Assembly (NCBI GenBank): GCA_937136055.1
Contig: CAKZOD010000003.1
Span: 1 to 64,000 of the forward strand
Origin: an uncultured Oceanospirillaceae bacterium
Lineage (GTDB): Bacteria > Pseudomonadota > Gammaproteobacteria > Pseudomonadales > Balneatricaceae
Reading direction: 5' to 3'
DNA: 64,000 nucleotides
Part shown: positions 44,746 through 52,628 of the stretch, one piece after another
Position numbering within the stretch: position 1 is the stretch's first letter
How the letters are laid out: each line of letters opens with the position of its first letter
Translations under genes and position numbers: made by a program
The notes under the pieces: generated by a model
The model's input: the letters and a program-made list of their open reading frames with translations, nothing else
What the model was told of the DNA's origin: nothing
The model's database searches: none

Positions 44746-46119
44746 ATGCAACAAGCGATTGAAAGTATGATATCTAAACAAGTAATGCTCATTGATGATG
44801 AGCTCTCAGTGCGTATGTCTCTAGCACAGAGCATAGAGTTAGCAGGCTTTGATGTACATTGTGAAGAAAGCGCTGAGCAAGCTCTTGAGCAGTTACATGC
44901 GCAGTGGGAAGGTGTAATAGTCTCGGACATCAGTTTACCCAATATGAGCGGTATAGAATTGCTGCAAAAAGTGCAGAGTATCGACAGTGAGATCCCAATC
45001 ATATTGATTACGGGGCATGGCGATATTTCAATGGCAGTAGGGGCAATACAACAAGGCGCTTATGATTTTTTAGAAAAGCCATTTGCGCCTGATAAGTTGC
45101 TAGATGTAATACGCCGCGCCACTGAAAAACGTGCACTCTCACTTGAAAACCATCGCCTGCGAAACGAGCTGCAAACTCAAGCGGCACTGGGGCCTCGCAT
45201 CATAGGTAATAGTGCGGAAATAGTGCACTTGCGTCGTATAGTACAAAGCGTTGCGGATGCACCGACAGATATTTTAATTGAGGCCGAAACCGGCACAGGT
45301 AAGGATTTACTCGCGCGCTATATACATGAGCACAGTAATCGGCGTGAGCATAAATTCGTAGCAATCAATTGTGGAGCAGTGCCAGAAACATTAATTGAAA
45401 GCGAGCTTTTCGGCCATGAAAAAGGCGCATTCACAGATGCCAAAGCTCGCAGAATCGGCAAGTTTGAATACGCCAATAGCGGAACGGTCTTTCTCGATGA
45501 AATAGAGAGCATGCCGTTAGTGTTACAAGTGAAATTGCTGCGTGTAATTGAAGATAGAAGCATCGAACGCTTAGGTTCTAATGAGAGCATAAACCTTGAT
45601 TTGCGCATAGTAGCAGCGACTAAAGTGGACTTAAAAGCCTTGGCTGAGCAAGGCTTGTTTAGAGAAGATCTTTACTATCGCCTTAATGTTGTGAAGGTTG
45701 AAATCCCGCCCTTGCGTCGTCGTAAAGATGATATACCGCTACTTTTTCAGCATTTCTCTATTATCGCATCAACCCAGTATGGACGCGATGTTCAAGAACT
45801 ATCGGCGGAGCACATGGCTGCATTAATGGGGCATGATTGGCCGGGTAATATTCGTGAGCTGCGAAATATAGCAGAGCGCAATGTGTTGCTGGGTGAGCAC
45901 TGCACCTTTGATTTTGATAACCAGTTGATTACTCAAGAGACAACAGGCCTAAATTTGGCTGAGCAAGTGGGGCAGTTTGAAAAGTTATTGATCCATACTG
46001 AGCTTAGCAAATGCGGTGGTTCAATCCGTGATACGCAAGAAAGTTTGGATCTGCCGCGCAAGACGTTGTATGACAAGATGAAGAAATATGGGTTAGACAA
46101 GAAAGATTATAAGCCATAA
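44746..46119 (+). CDS. Sigma-54-dependent response regulator, DctD-like
   Basis: A 457-residue NtrC-family regulator. The receiver (about 12-125) has MLIDDELSVRMSLA and VSDISLPNMSG with the phospho-Asp. The AAA+ domain (about 150-390) has Walker A AETGTGKD and Walker B GTVFLDEIESMP, the latter typical of DctD. The sigma-54 contact loop reads GAFTDA in place of GAFTGA. Similar replacements are seen in some family members, so this is a caution, not proof of loss. A Fis-type helix-turn-helix (IRDTQESLDLPRKTLYDKMKKYG) closes the protein. It pairs with the kinase just upstream. Targets are unknown; no -24/-12 promoter was found nearby. Confidence 0.9.
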   Translation: MQQAIESMISKQVMLIDDELSVRMSLAQSIELAGFDVHCEESAEQALEQLHAQWEGVIVSDISLPNMSGIELLQKVQSIDSEIPIILITGHGDISMAVGAIQQGAYDFLEKPFAPDKLLDVIRRATEKRALSLENHRLRNELQTQAALGPRIIGNSAEIVHLRRIVQSVADAPTDILIEAETGTGKDLLARYIHEHSNRREHKFVAINCGAVPETLIESELFGHEKGAFTDAKARRIGKFEYANSGTVFLDEIESMPLVLQVKLLRVIEDRSIERLGSNESINLDLRIVAATKVDLKALAEQGLFREDLYYRLNVVKVEIPPLRRRKDDIPLLFQHFSIIASTQYGRDVQELSAEHMAALMGHDWPGNIRELRNIAERNVLLGEHCTFDFDNQLITQETTGLNLAEQVGQFEKLLIHTELSKCGGSIRDTQESLDLPRKTLYDKMKKYGLDKKDYKP

Positions 46120-46173
46120 TTCTAAGTTGCGAGTTGCGTATTAAGAATTGATTTTTGAGAGTAAGCAAAAGAA

Positions 46174-46194
46174 AAGAGCGACTGGGTCGCTCTT
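46174..46194. terminator. Bidirectional terminator between dctD-like and YHS genes
   Basis: Perfect arms AAGAGCGA and TCGCTCTT around CTGGG. On the minus strand it is followed by TTCTTTTG, good for the YHS gene that ends at 46204; on the plus strand by AATATA, weaker for the regulator gene. Confidence 0.75.
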
Positions 46195-46203
46195 AATATA
46201 GTG

Positions 46204-46650
46204 TTAGTAATCAGCTACCTGCTTGCTTAATCCGGGCCAGTATTCGTTGGCATCAGTGATAAATTCTGATGTGTTTTTTTGCCATTTCTTGCGGACGTTT
46301 TTACTGTAGTTTAAGTACAGTTTACCTTCTACAATCGTCCACGCTTTAGGGTCAACTTTAACGAGCTTATCGTTTGCTGCAGCAAAGGCACAGAAACCGC
46401 CGTATTGTGGCGCGTAATCAGTAGGTGATTGCTGAAACTTTTGTAGGTGATCAGCGGATGAAAAATACCAGTTATTGTTTTTCCAAGTATGCTTAAATTT
46501 TTTATTCCCCTTTACAGCTTTTCCCTGGGTGAAATAAGCCACAGGATCATAGCCACCAATCGCACCTTTGGAAGTTTCGAAATAGGATTTATCTGCCGCT
46601 TGCAGATTAAAGCTGAAAAGTAAAAACAGGCTCAGAACAAGTTTATACAT
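46204..46650 (-). CDS. Exported YHS-domain protein
   Basis: A 148-residue periplasmic protein. Signal peptide LVLSLFLLFSFNLQA (about 4-18) precedes a YHS domain that starts GAIGGYDPVAYFTQGKAVKG, followed by HTWKNNNWYFSSADHLQKFQQSPTDY and APQYGGFCAFAAA. YHS domains are small Cys-containing folds often tied to metal or heme-related proteins; the function of the exported group is unknown. It has a single domain and its own terminator, so it is probably expressed alone. Confidence 0.85.
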   Translation of the reverse strand: MYKLVLSLFLLFSFNLQAADKSYFETSKGAIGGYDPVAYFTQGKAVKGNKKFKHTWKNNNWYFSSADHLQKFQQSPTDYAPQYGGFCAFAAANDKLVKVDPKAWTIVEGKLYLNYSKNVRKKWQKNTSEFITDANEYWPGLSKQVADY

Positions 46651-46738
46651 AGTGGTTCCCTCTTTTAATTTTAACTATCTACAATAGACCTGAAATTTAA
46701 GGGAAGTTCTGCTTTAAATCTCTTTTAGAGTAATTAAA

Positions 46739-46891
46739 TCAACTTTCAGCTGCTGCGTTTTCGCCGGATTCAATAGCTGCTAGCCTTTCTCTGTCTGCTT
46801 TGCTGATATATTTAGGCTTGTTATTGGGCGTTGGCTTGGCTTTTTTTGCACGAGCTTTTAAAATTTGAATGCCTTTTTTACGACGGTTCAT
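46739..46891 (-). CDS. DUF2986 small basic protein
   Basis: A 50-residue protein, too short for most gene scans. It reads MNRRKKGIQILKARAKKA and KPKYISKADRERLAAIE, matching the DUF2986 family of short Lys/Arg-rich proteins of Gammaproteobacteria, role unknown. Its ATG overlaps the stop of the ABC-F gene (ATGA), which implies coupled translation. Many ABC-F proteins act on ribosomes and the peptide is basic, so a ribosomal role is conceivable but unproved. Confidence 0.8.
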   Translation of the reverse strand: MNRRKKGIQILKARAKKAKPTPNNKPKYISKADRERLAAIESGENAAAES

Positions 46892-48795
46892 ACGTTTTCC
46901 TCAAGAGCTTCTAGCTCTTCTAGCTTTTCCATCCACTGCTCTTCAGTCTCTTCAAGCAGGGCTTTATCTTCAGCTTGGCTTGCCAGAATTTTTTTGAGCT
47001 TTTCTTTGTTCTCTGCCGCATAAATATCAGCGTCAGCCAGTATCTCTTCGTGCTCTTGTAACTTTACCTGCAAGCTATCAATGGTTTTCTCTAAGCTAGT
47101 GATTTTGTTTTTCAGTGGTCGCAATTTTGCTCGCTGTTCAGCGGCTAACCGCTTTTGCTCTTTCTTTTGATCGGCGCTCAAAGATTTGCTCTCACGGCTT
47201 ACCATCTTAGTCGGCGCTAAGTCGCGGCGCTGTTGGATAAGCCAAGCTTGGTAATCATCTAGATCCCCTTTGAATTCACTGACACAGCCATTAGCGACCA
47301 GCAGGAATTCATCGACAGTATTGCGCAGCAAGTGACGATCATGGGATACCAAAATGACCGCACCTTCAAATACTTGCATTGCCATGGTTAAGGCGTGGCG
47401 CACTTCTAAGTCTAAGTGGTTGGTGGGTTCATCAAGGAGCAGTAAATTTGGCTTTTGCCAAGCGATTAAAGACAGTGCAACACGGGCTTTTTCACCCCCT
47501 GAAAAGCGTTTAACTGGGGCGAAAGCGTCGTCACCTATAAAGCCAAATGAGCCTAGATAACTACGGATCTGTTGCTCCGTTGACTTAGGCGATATACGGC
47601 TAATATGTAATACTGGAGATGCCTCTAGATCTAGAGCTTCCAGTTGGTGCTGTGAGAAATAACCTATTTTTAGGTGCTCGCCGGTATTGCGCTCACCGCT
47701 TAAAGATTTAATATCACCCACTAAGGTTTTAATTAAAGTCGATTTACCCGCACCGTTTGGCCCTAATAAACCTAGTCGAGAACCCGGTTCTAAATTGAGT
47801 GAAACTTGCTTTAAAATTGCATTCTCACCGTAGCCACAATCGGCCTTGCGTAAAGAGATAAGTGGATTGGATACTTTTTCACTGCACGGGAAAGTGAAAG
47901 TAAAAGGGCTGTCGACATGAGCGGCACTAATAACTTCCATGCGCTCTAGCTCTTTTACTCGGCTTTGCGCTTGTTTCGCCTTTGACGCTTTAGCTTTGAA
48001 GCGGCGTACAAAAGATTCAATTTCGCCAATACGTTGCTGTTGCTTTTCATATTGTGCTTGCTGCTGTGCTAAACGCTCGGCTTTCAGTTTTTCAAAGGCG
48101 CTGTAGTTGCCTTTATAAAGATCCATTTTCGCATTGTGCATGTGTACCACTTGACCGACAACTTGATCTAAGAAATCACGGTCATGGGAAATTAGCAGCA
48201 GTGTGCCTTGGTAATTCTTCAACCAGGTTTCTAGCCACATGGTGGCATCTAAATCTAAGTGGTTGGTTGGCTCATCAAGTAATAAGATATCTGAGCGGCA
48301 CATCAATGCTTTGGCGAGGTTTAAACGTATTCTCCAGCCACCGGATAAATCATTGACGTTGCGCTGCGCATCATCGCTGGCAAAGCCTAAACCGTTAAGT
48401 AGCTGTTGAGCTCTGGCCTCAGCGGTATAACCGTCTAGGTTATCTAATTGACCGTGTAACTCACCAATGCGCTCTGCTAGATGTTGCTCTTGTGCGATCT
48501 CTAATTCTGCCTGCACTTTACGTAGCGCAGCATCACCATCTAGTACATAATCGAGAACACTGCGGTTAGCGGCATTAACTTCTTGCGCCATGTGAGCAAT
48601 CGTTTGATTGCCCGACATTTTTAGCTCACCAGTATCAAGTTGTAATTCGCCTAGTAACAATTTGAATAGGCTCGATTTGCCGACGCCATTTGCGCCGATG
48701 ATGCCGACCTTCCAACCGGAGTGTAAGGTTAAATCAGCATGGTCTAACAGCTGTTGAGAGCCACGCAGTAAACTAAGTTCTAATAATTGAATCAT
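46888..48795 (-). CDS. yheS: ABC-F protein, YheS type
   Basis: A soluble ABC-F ATPase with two nucleotide-binding domains and no membrane part; family members work on ribosomes. I start it at the ATG at 48795 (635 residues), which aligns with E. coli YheS; a GTG four codons earlier is possible. Domain 1 has GANGVGKSS, LSGGWRIRLNLAKAL and LLLLDEPTNHLDLD. The linker is rich in Gln/Arg (AQQQAQYEKQQQRIGEIESF). Domain 2 has GPNGAGKST, FSGGEKARVALSL and a second DEPTNHLDLE. A coiled-coil C-terminal tail (about 530-635) may grip rRNA. The stop overlaps the DUF2986 start. Confidence 0.93.
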   Translation of the reverse strand: MIQLLELSLLRGSQQLLDHADLTLHSGWKVGIIGANGVGKSSLFKLLLGELQLDTGELKMSGNQTIAHMAQEVNAANRSVLDYVLDGDAALRKVQAELEIAQEQHLAERIGELHGQLDNLDGYTAEARAQQLLNGLGFASDDAQRNVNDLSGGWRIRLNLAKALMCRSDILLLDEPTNHLDLDATMWLETWLKNYQGTLLLISHDRDFLDQVVGQVVHMHNAKMDLYKGNYSAFEKLKAERLAQQQAQYEKQQQRIGEIESFVRRFKAKASKAKQAQSRVKELERMEVISAAHVDSPFTFTFPCSEKVSNPLISLRKADCGYGENAILKQVSLNLEPGSRLGLLGPNGAGKSTLIKTLVGDIKSLSGERNTGEHLKIGYFSQHQLEALDLEASPVLHISRISPKSTEQQIRSYLGSFGFIGDDAFAPVKRFSGGEKARVALSLIAWQKPNLLLLDEPTNHLDLEVRHALTMAMQVFEGAVILVSHDRHLLRNTVDEFLLVANGCVSEFKGDLDDYQAWLIQQRRDLAPTKMVSRESKSLSADQKKEQKRLAAEQRAKLRPLKNKITSLEKTIDSLQVKLQEHEEILADADIYAAENKEKLKKILASQAEDKALLEETEEQWMEKLEELEALEENV

Positions 48796-48895
48796 ATTTT
48801 TCGGCACTAAATAATGGTGAGCTAATTTAAGGCGGCGATTTTAGCACACAGGGGTAAGCAGTAGAATGAGCAATGTGTTTAATGAGAGATAAGCG

Positions 48896-49417
48896 ATGAC
48901 AAAGCAAAGCGATCTATGGCAATTTGCAAATGACTTTTATGCAGCTCCCGATGTTGCAAAGCAGCTTTTGGCATTACAAAATAATTACCAAGTGAATGTA
49001 AATTATTTAATTTACGCACTTTGGTTAAGCACCTTTAATTACCAGCTGAGATCCTTGCCAGCTGCAGATGATGGTGCAGGGGTGTGGCGCAGCGAGATTG
49101 CTTTGCCTCTGCGAACGCTGCGCTTTTCGCTGCGAAGCGCTAAGAATAATATGCAAGGTATACCGGAGACTGTTGAGGCTTGCTATCAGAAAATGCTCAC
49201 AGCAGAGCTGGCGGCAGAGCGGGTAGAGCTGGATTTTTTAGAGGCCGATATTAAAAAGTATGCACAGCCCAATGTAGAAAAACATGCGGTGGATAAATTG
49301 ATAGCAATAAACGTTGCAGTTTGTTGCAGTGATGCCGAGCTGTTTCCTAAAAGCGAAGAGCTGCAGCTAGCGCTGGAGAAATATATTCAATTAGCGATAA
49401 ATTATATGGAGTATTAG
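48896..49417 (+). CDS. TIGR02444 family protein
   Basis: A 173-residue soluble, mostly helical protein. DLWQFANDFYAAPDVAKQLLALQNNYQVNVNYLIYALWLS is the family hallmark at the N-terminus (shown in part by DLWQFANDFYA and NYLIYALWLS). The rest is helical with no catalytic motif. It is divergent from yheS with an 88-100 bp gap, as in Pseudomonas. Function unknown. Confidence 0.88.
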   Translation: MTKQSDLWQFANDFYAAPDVAKQLLALQNNYQVNVNYLIYALWLSTFNYQLRSLPAADDGAGVWRSEIALPLRTLRFSLRSAKNNMQGIPETVEACYQKMLTAELAAERVELDFLEADIKKYAQPNVEKHAVDKLIAINVAVCCSDAELFPKSEELQLALEKYIQLAINYMEY

Positions 49418-49597
49418 CGTTGTTTTTCAAATATTTGCCACCACAACATAAAGAACATGTAATGGTTAAACCTTTTAAACAACTTAACTAAGAACTTTTT
49501 TGTTTGACGAGGTCTTATACACATCGGTTTAACGAACAACTATCTATTAGAGGCTGCTTGATAACGCAACTCTAATGTTAATTTTAAGGAATTTAGA

Positions 49598-50338
49598 ATG
49601 AAAAAAACGATGTTAGCTGTTGCTATGACGGCTGTTTTTGGTGCCTCTTCAGCATTTGCAGTAACTCTAGAAACGGATGAGCAAAAGCTGAGCTATAGTT
49701 TCGGATTAATGTTTGCCAAGCAATTACAGGCAAATTATAAAGAGCTAGACGTAGATGCGTTCAGTGCAGCAGTCAAAGATGCTTACCAAGGTAAAGACCC
49801 GCAACTAAGCCAAGAAGCAATGGAAGCGGCAATCAATAAGTATCAAGCAGCGCAAGTAGCGCTTCAAAAAGAAGCGGCAGAAAAAGCCAAGGCAGAAGCG
49901 GAAAAGTTAGCGGCGGATAACGCGGCTAAAGGAAAAGCCTTTTTAGCAGAAAACGCTAAGCGTGATGGCGTCACTACCACTAAGAGTGGTTTACAAATCG
50001 AGATGACGAGCGAAGGCAAAGGCGCTCAGCCTGCCGCTACAGATACTGTTGTAGTACATTACAAAGGCACAACGATCGACGGCAAAGAGTTTGATAGCTC
50101 AATCGCACGTGGTAAGCCAGCGACATTCCCATTAAACGGTGTAATCAAAGGTTGGACTGAAGGTCTACAGCTAATCAAAGAAGGTGGTAAAGCTAAGCTT
50201 TATATCCCATCTGAACTGGCTTACGGAAATCAAGGCGCTGGTGGCTCTATTGGACCGGGTGAAACTTTGATTTTTGAAGTTGAGCTAATTGAAATTGAGA
50301 AGCCAGAAAAGAAAGAAGAGCCTAAGAAAGCGGGCTAA
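49598..50338 (+). CDS. FKBP-type peptidyl-prolyl isomerase, Mip/FkpA type
   Basis: A 246-residue periplasmic isomerase and chaperone. Signal peptide MKKTMLAVAMTAVFGASSAFA, then an N-terminal dimerisation domain (about 25-85, with EQKLSYSFGLMFAKQL) and a long charged helix (about 85-125). The FKBP domain is about 130-235: VHYKGTTIDGKEFDSS, RGKPATFPLNGVIKGWTEGLQLI and YIPSELAYGNQGAGGSIGPGETLIFEVEL carry the active-site residues. The acidic and Lys-rich C-terminus (KPEKKEEPKKAG) is common. TAAGGA lies 9 bp before the ATG. Confidence 0.95.
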   Translation: MKKTMLAVAMTAVFGASSAFAVTLETDEQKLSYSFGLMFAKQLQANYKELDVDAFSAAVKDAYQGKDPQLSQEAMEAAINKYQAAQVALQKEAAEKAKAEAEKLAADNAAKGKAFLAENAKRDGVTTTKSGLQIEMTSEGKGAQPAATDTVVVHYKGTTIDGKEFDSSIARGKPATFPLNGVIKGWTEGLQLIKEGGKAKLYIPSELAYGNQGAGGSIGPGETLIFEVELIEIEKPEKKEEPKKAG

Positions 50339-50361
50339 TTAAAACGCGTTCTGCGTAACAC

Positions 50362-50396
50362 AAAAAAGGTTAAGTATTAAATGCTTAACCTTTTTT
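50362..50396. terminator. Bidirectional terminator between FKBP and WD40 genes
   Basis: Arms AAAAAAGGTTAAG and CTTAACCTTTTTT around TATTAAATG. Both strands end in six T, so it serves both convergent genes. Confidence 0.9.
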
Positions 50397-50400
50397 ACTG

Positions 50401-51381
50401 CTAGTCATATTCGTTTAACACGCCATTACTGCCAACGGCTAAATAGCCTCCCGCATCAGAAAAACCAACCGCAAGTACACTGACACTGTTGGGCCCATAG
50501 AGGTCTTTTTTGTAGACTCTCCAGTTTCTTAGCATTTCACCGTCTTGCACATCCCATAGCTGAACTAAACCAGAAGATGAGCCTGTAATGAGCTGTGACA
50601 TATCACTGGAAAAACGTGCGCTCAAGTAAGACATACGCTTTTGCATGAAAGACTCATCGCCGCTGATATAAGAGAGAATATCACCACTTTCAACATCCCA
50701 GATGATACCTTGATCCAATGCGCTTGCGCTGAAAACAGTTCTACCATCATCGCTGATCGCAACGGTATCGATAATGTTTTCTTGCATTTTCTTTTGTAAT
50801 AACTCGCCTGTTTCCATATTCCAAACACTGACGCTGTAATCATCAGCACCGGTAATAGCAATCTTTCCATCTGCGCTTAATGCTACAGAGCGAACTCTGC
50901 CGCCAGGTCTTAAGGTGCGTTTAACGCCACCGTTCATGACATCAAAAAATACTGCAGTGTGGTTAGCCAGGCCCAATAAGGCATATTGGCCTCTTGGTGA
51001 GAGAGCGATATCAAGAATTTCGCCCGGAGAGCTCCAAAACCATTCGGGTTTGCCAGTTTTGGTGTGCCAGAGTACGAGATCTTGCTGGTTGGCGGTGATA
51101 GCGAAATCCCCTTCAGGGGAAAAAGCAGTTTTTGCAATTATCGTACGTTGCCCTTTGCGGTGGTTCCAGTCGCTTTTGCGCTCACCGCTCTCGACTTCCC
51201 AAAGGCTGCCGCCTTCTTCTTGGGCGCCGATGACAACAAGGCTACCATCTTTTGAAATAGAGGCGTCGTAAAGGCCAAGGGTTGCGTAGTTTTGCCAGTT
51301 ATCAGGATCGTCACCTGAATCACAGCCGTTTAAAAAGAGGGTGATTAAACCAACAAATAATATTCTAAACGGCCATCGCAT
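50401..51381 (-). CDS. WD40-repeat lipoprotein
   Basis: A 326-residue protein with a lipobox LFLNGC (about 16-20), so it is probably tethered in the periplasm or outer membrane. At least five beta-propeller blades show the pattern of GH-like start and W/FD end: LALSPRGQYALLG, VALSADGKIAITG, VAISDDGRTVFSA, ARFSSDMSQLITG and a final VGFSDAGGYLAVG. A propeller gives a binding surface; no partner is obvious. It is 5 bp from the rsd/algQ stop and likely in the same transcript. It overlaps nothing else. Confidence 0.85.
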   Translation of the reverse strand: MRWPFRILFVGLITLFLNGCDSGDDPDNWQNYATLGLYDASISKDGSLVVIGAQEEGGSLWEVESGERKSDWNHRKGQRTIIAKTAFSPEGDFAITANQQDLVLWHTKTGKPEWFWSSPGEILDIALSPRGQYALLGLANHTAVFFDVMNGGVKRTLRPGGRVRSVALSADGKIAITGADDYSVSVWNMETGELLQKKMQENIIDTVAISDDGRTVFSASALDQGIIWDVESGDILSYISGDESFMQKRMSYLSARFSSDMSQLITGSSSGLVQLWDVQDGEMLRNWRVYKKDLYGPNSVSVLAVGFSDAGGYLAVGSNGVLNEYD

Positions 51382-51386
51382 AATGC

Positions 51387-51857
51387 CTAACTCGCCTTGT
51401 TTTCGCTGTGTGTTAAATGCAGTAGTTCAATCATCTTATCTTCAAGGGAGAAACGGCTTTCCAGTGCTTCACCTAAAAGAGATAGCTGCTCTGCAAATTC
51501 GCGGATTTCTTGCACGCTCGGGTCGTTCATCGATGAAAATCTATCGTTGAAATCCAGTGCTTGATCGGTAGTCGGTTGAATAAGCGGGAATAATTGCTGT
51601 GCTTCTTCGAGTGAGCCATCTTGGAATTCGCCGCCTTCTCTCAACAGCTGCTCATATACCTCGAAATGTCCTGAAGACAAGTAATCCATTAGCAGATCGC
51701 AAAACAAGCTTAAACGCTCATTTAGTCCGTGGGCGATACTTTGCGCTGGAAGGGATACAAACTGTGAAATAAGCACTTGGCGGCCCTCTAGCCAAGCATC
51801 GATTATTTCACTAACACCACCCCATCTCTCTTGCGCTCCTTGACATTTTTCTAACAT
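51387..51857 (-). CDS. Rsd/AlgQ family sigma-70 regulator
   Basis: A 156-residue helical protein of the Rsd/AlgQ family, which binds region 4 of the housekeeping sigma factor and so shifts transcription. MLEKCQGAQERWGGVSEIID, WLEGRQVLI, FCDLLMDYLSSGHFEVYEQLL and LLGEALESRFSLEDKMI match AlgQ and Rsd closely. A good ribosome site (AAGGGAAAG) precedes the ATG. The neighbourhood (FKBP, ABC-F, TIGR02444) fits Pseudomonas algQ. It leads the short operon with the WD40 gene. Confidence 0.9.
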   Translation of the reverse strand: MLEKCQGAQERWGGVSEIIDAWLEGRQVLISQFVSLPAQSIAHGLNERLSLFCDLLMDYLSSGHFEVYEQLLREGGEFQDGSLEEAQQLFPLIQPTTDQALDFNDRFSSMNDPSVQEIREFAEQLSLLGEALESRFSLEDKMIELLHLTHSENKAS

Positions 51858-52165
51858 TTTCTTTCCCTTTGCTTAACTATGCATCTACCCTTATATTAAT
51901 CCCAAGCTGACAATTGGCGCAAGATCATTAGTGAAAGAATGCGATATGTGGTTGAAAAAATTGCTGCGACAGTGATTTTTGTTTTACCAATAGCTATTTA
52001 TCGCTAGAATGTGCGTTCTTACTTGCAATATAAGCTTAAAAATATCAAATAGATATATTAAAGAACTGATTAGTAGAGAATTGTACTATCGAGTGCTTTG
52101 CTGATTTTAAGTAAGCTTTTTAATACATAGGCACACAGCAATTCGATGTCTTCAAGGAGTAACAA
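51858..52165. other. Intergenic region between divergent rsd/algQ and FliL-like genes
   Basis: A 308-bp divergent gap with AT-rich stretches. I see no repeat, RNA or operator I can support. It must hold both promoters. Confidence 0.4.
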
Positions 52166-52579
52166 ATGACCAACAAATGGCTAAAATCTATTTACTTATT
52201 ACTATTGAGCTTTTCAATTTCTATAGCTCATGCCGCTGATGAAGAGGCAGAGTCTGATTATGTTGGCTATGTTGAGTTAAAGCCATTTGTAGCAAATTTC
52301 GGTGATACATCAGAGCTGCATTTTGTGAAATGTGAGGTGACAATTCAAGTTGGCTCAACTGCTACTGAGCAAGCTGTTAGAGATCATATTGCAGGGGTGC
52401 GTAACGATATTCTGTTTTTGCTGATGGAACAAAGCGAAGAGAGTATGGTGTCAGCTACCGCACAAAAAGTGTTAGCTAAGAAAGCGATTATGCTTGTTAA
52501 ACAGCGCTTAATAGAAGAAGTCGGTGAAGAAGCTGTTGAGGTTGACGATTTATTCTTTGTTAGTTTTGTTGCCCAGTAA
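52166..52579 (+). CDS. FliL-like exported protein
   Basis: A 137-residue protein with a signal peptide-like start (SIYLLLLSFSISIAHA, about 9-24) and a domain of the FliL family: YVELKPFVANFG, LHFVKCEVTIQVG, VRDHIAGVRNDILFLLMEQS and LIEEVGEEAVEVDDLFFVSFVAQ. True FliL is anchored by a membrane helix and sits in flagellar operons. Here there are no flagellar genes nearby, and the signal may be cleaved, so it is a solitary paralogue of unknown role. AAGGAG is 8 bp before the ATG. Confidence 0.75.
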   Translation: MTNKWLKSIYLLLLSFSISIAHAADEEAESDYVGYVELKPFVANFGDTSELHFVKCEVTIQVGSTATEQAVRDHIAGVRNDILFLLMEQSEESMVSATAQKVLAKKAIMLVKQRLIEEVGEEAVEVDDLFFVSFVAQ

Positions 52580-52595
52580 TAAAAGATAATACAGA

Positions 52596-52622
52596 GGGAG
52601 CATACTGCTAAAGCATGCTCCC
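52596..52622. terminator. Hairpin between FliL-like gene and gshA
   Basis: Perfect arms GGGAGCAT and ATGCTCCC around ACTGCTAAAGC in a 49-bp convergent gap. T-tracts are short on both sides (TTATCTTTTA on the minus strand), so moderate strength is likely. Confidence 0.6.
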
Positions 52623-52628
52623 GCAATA

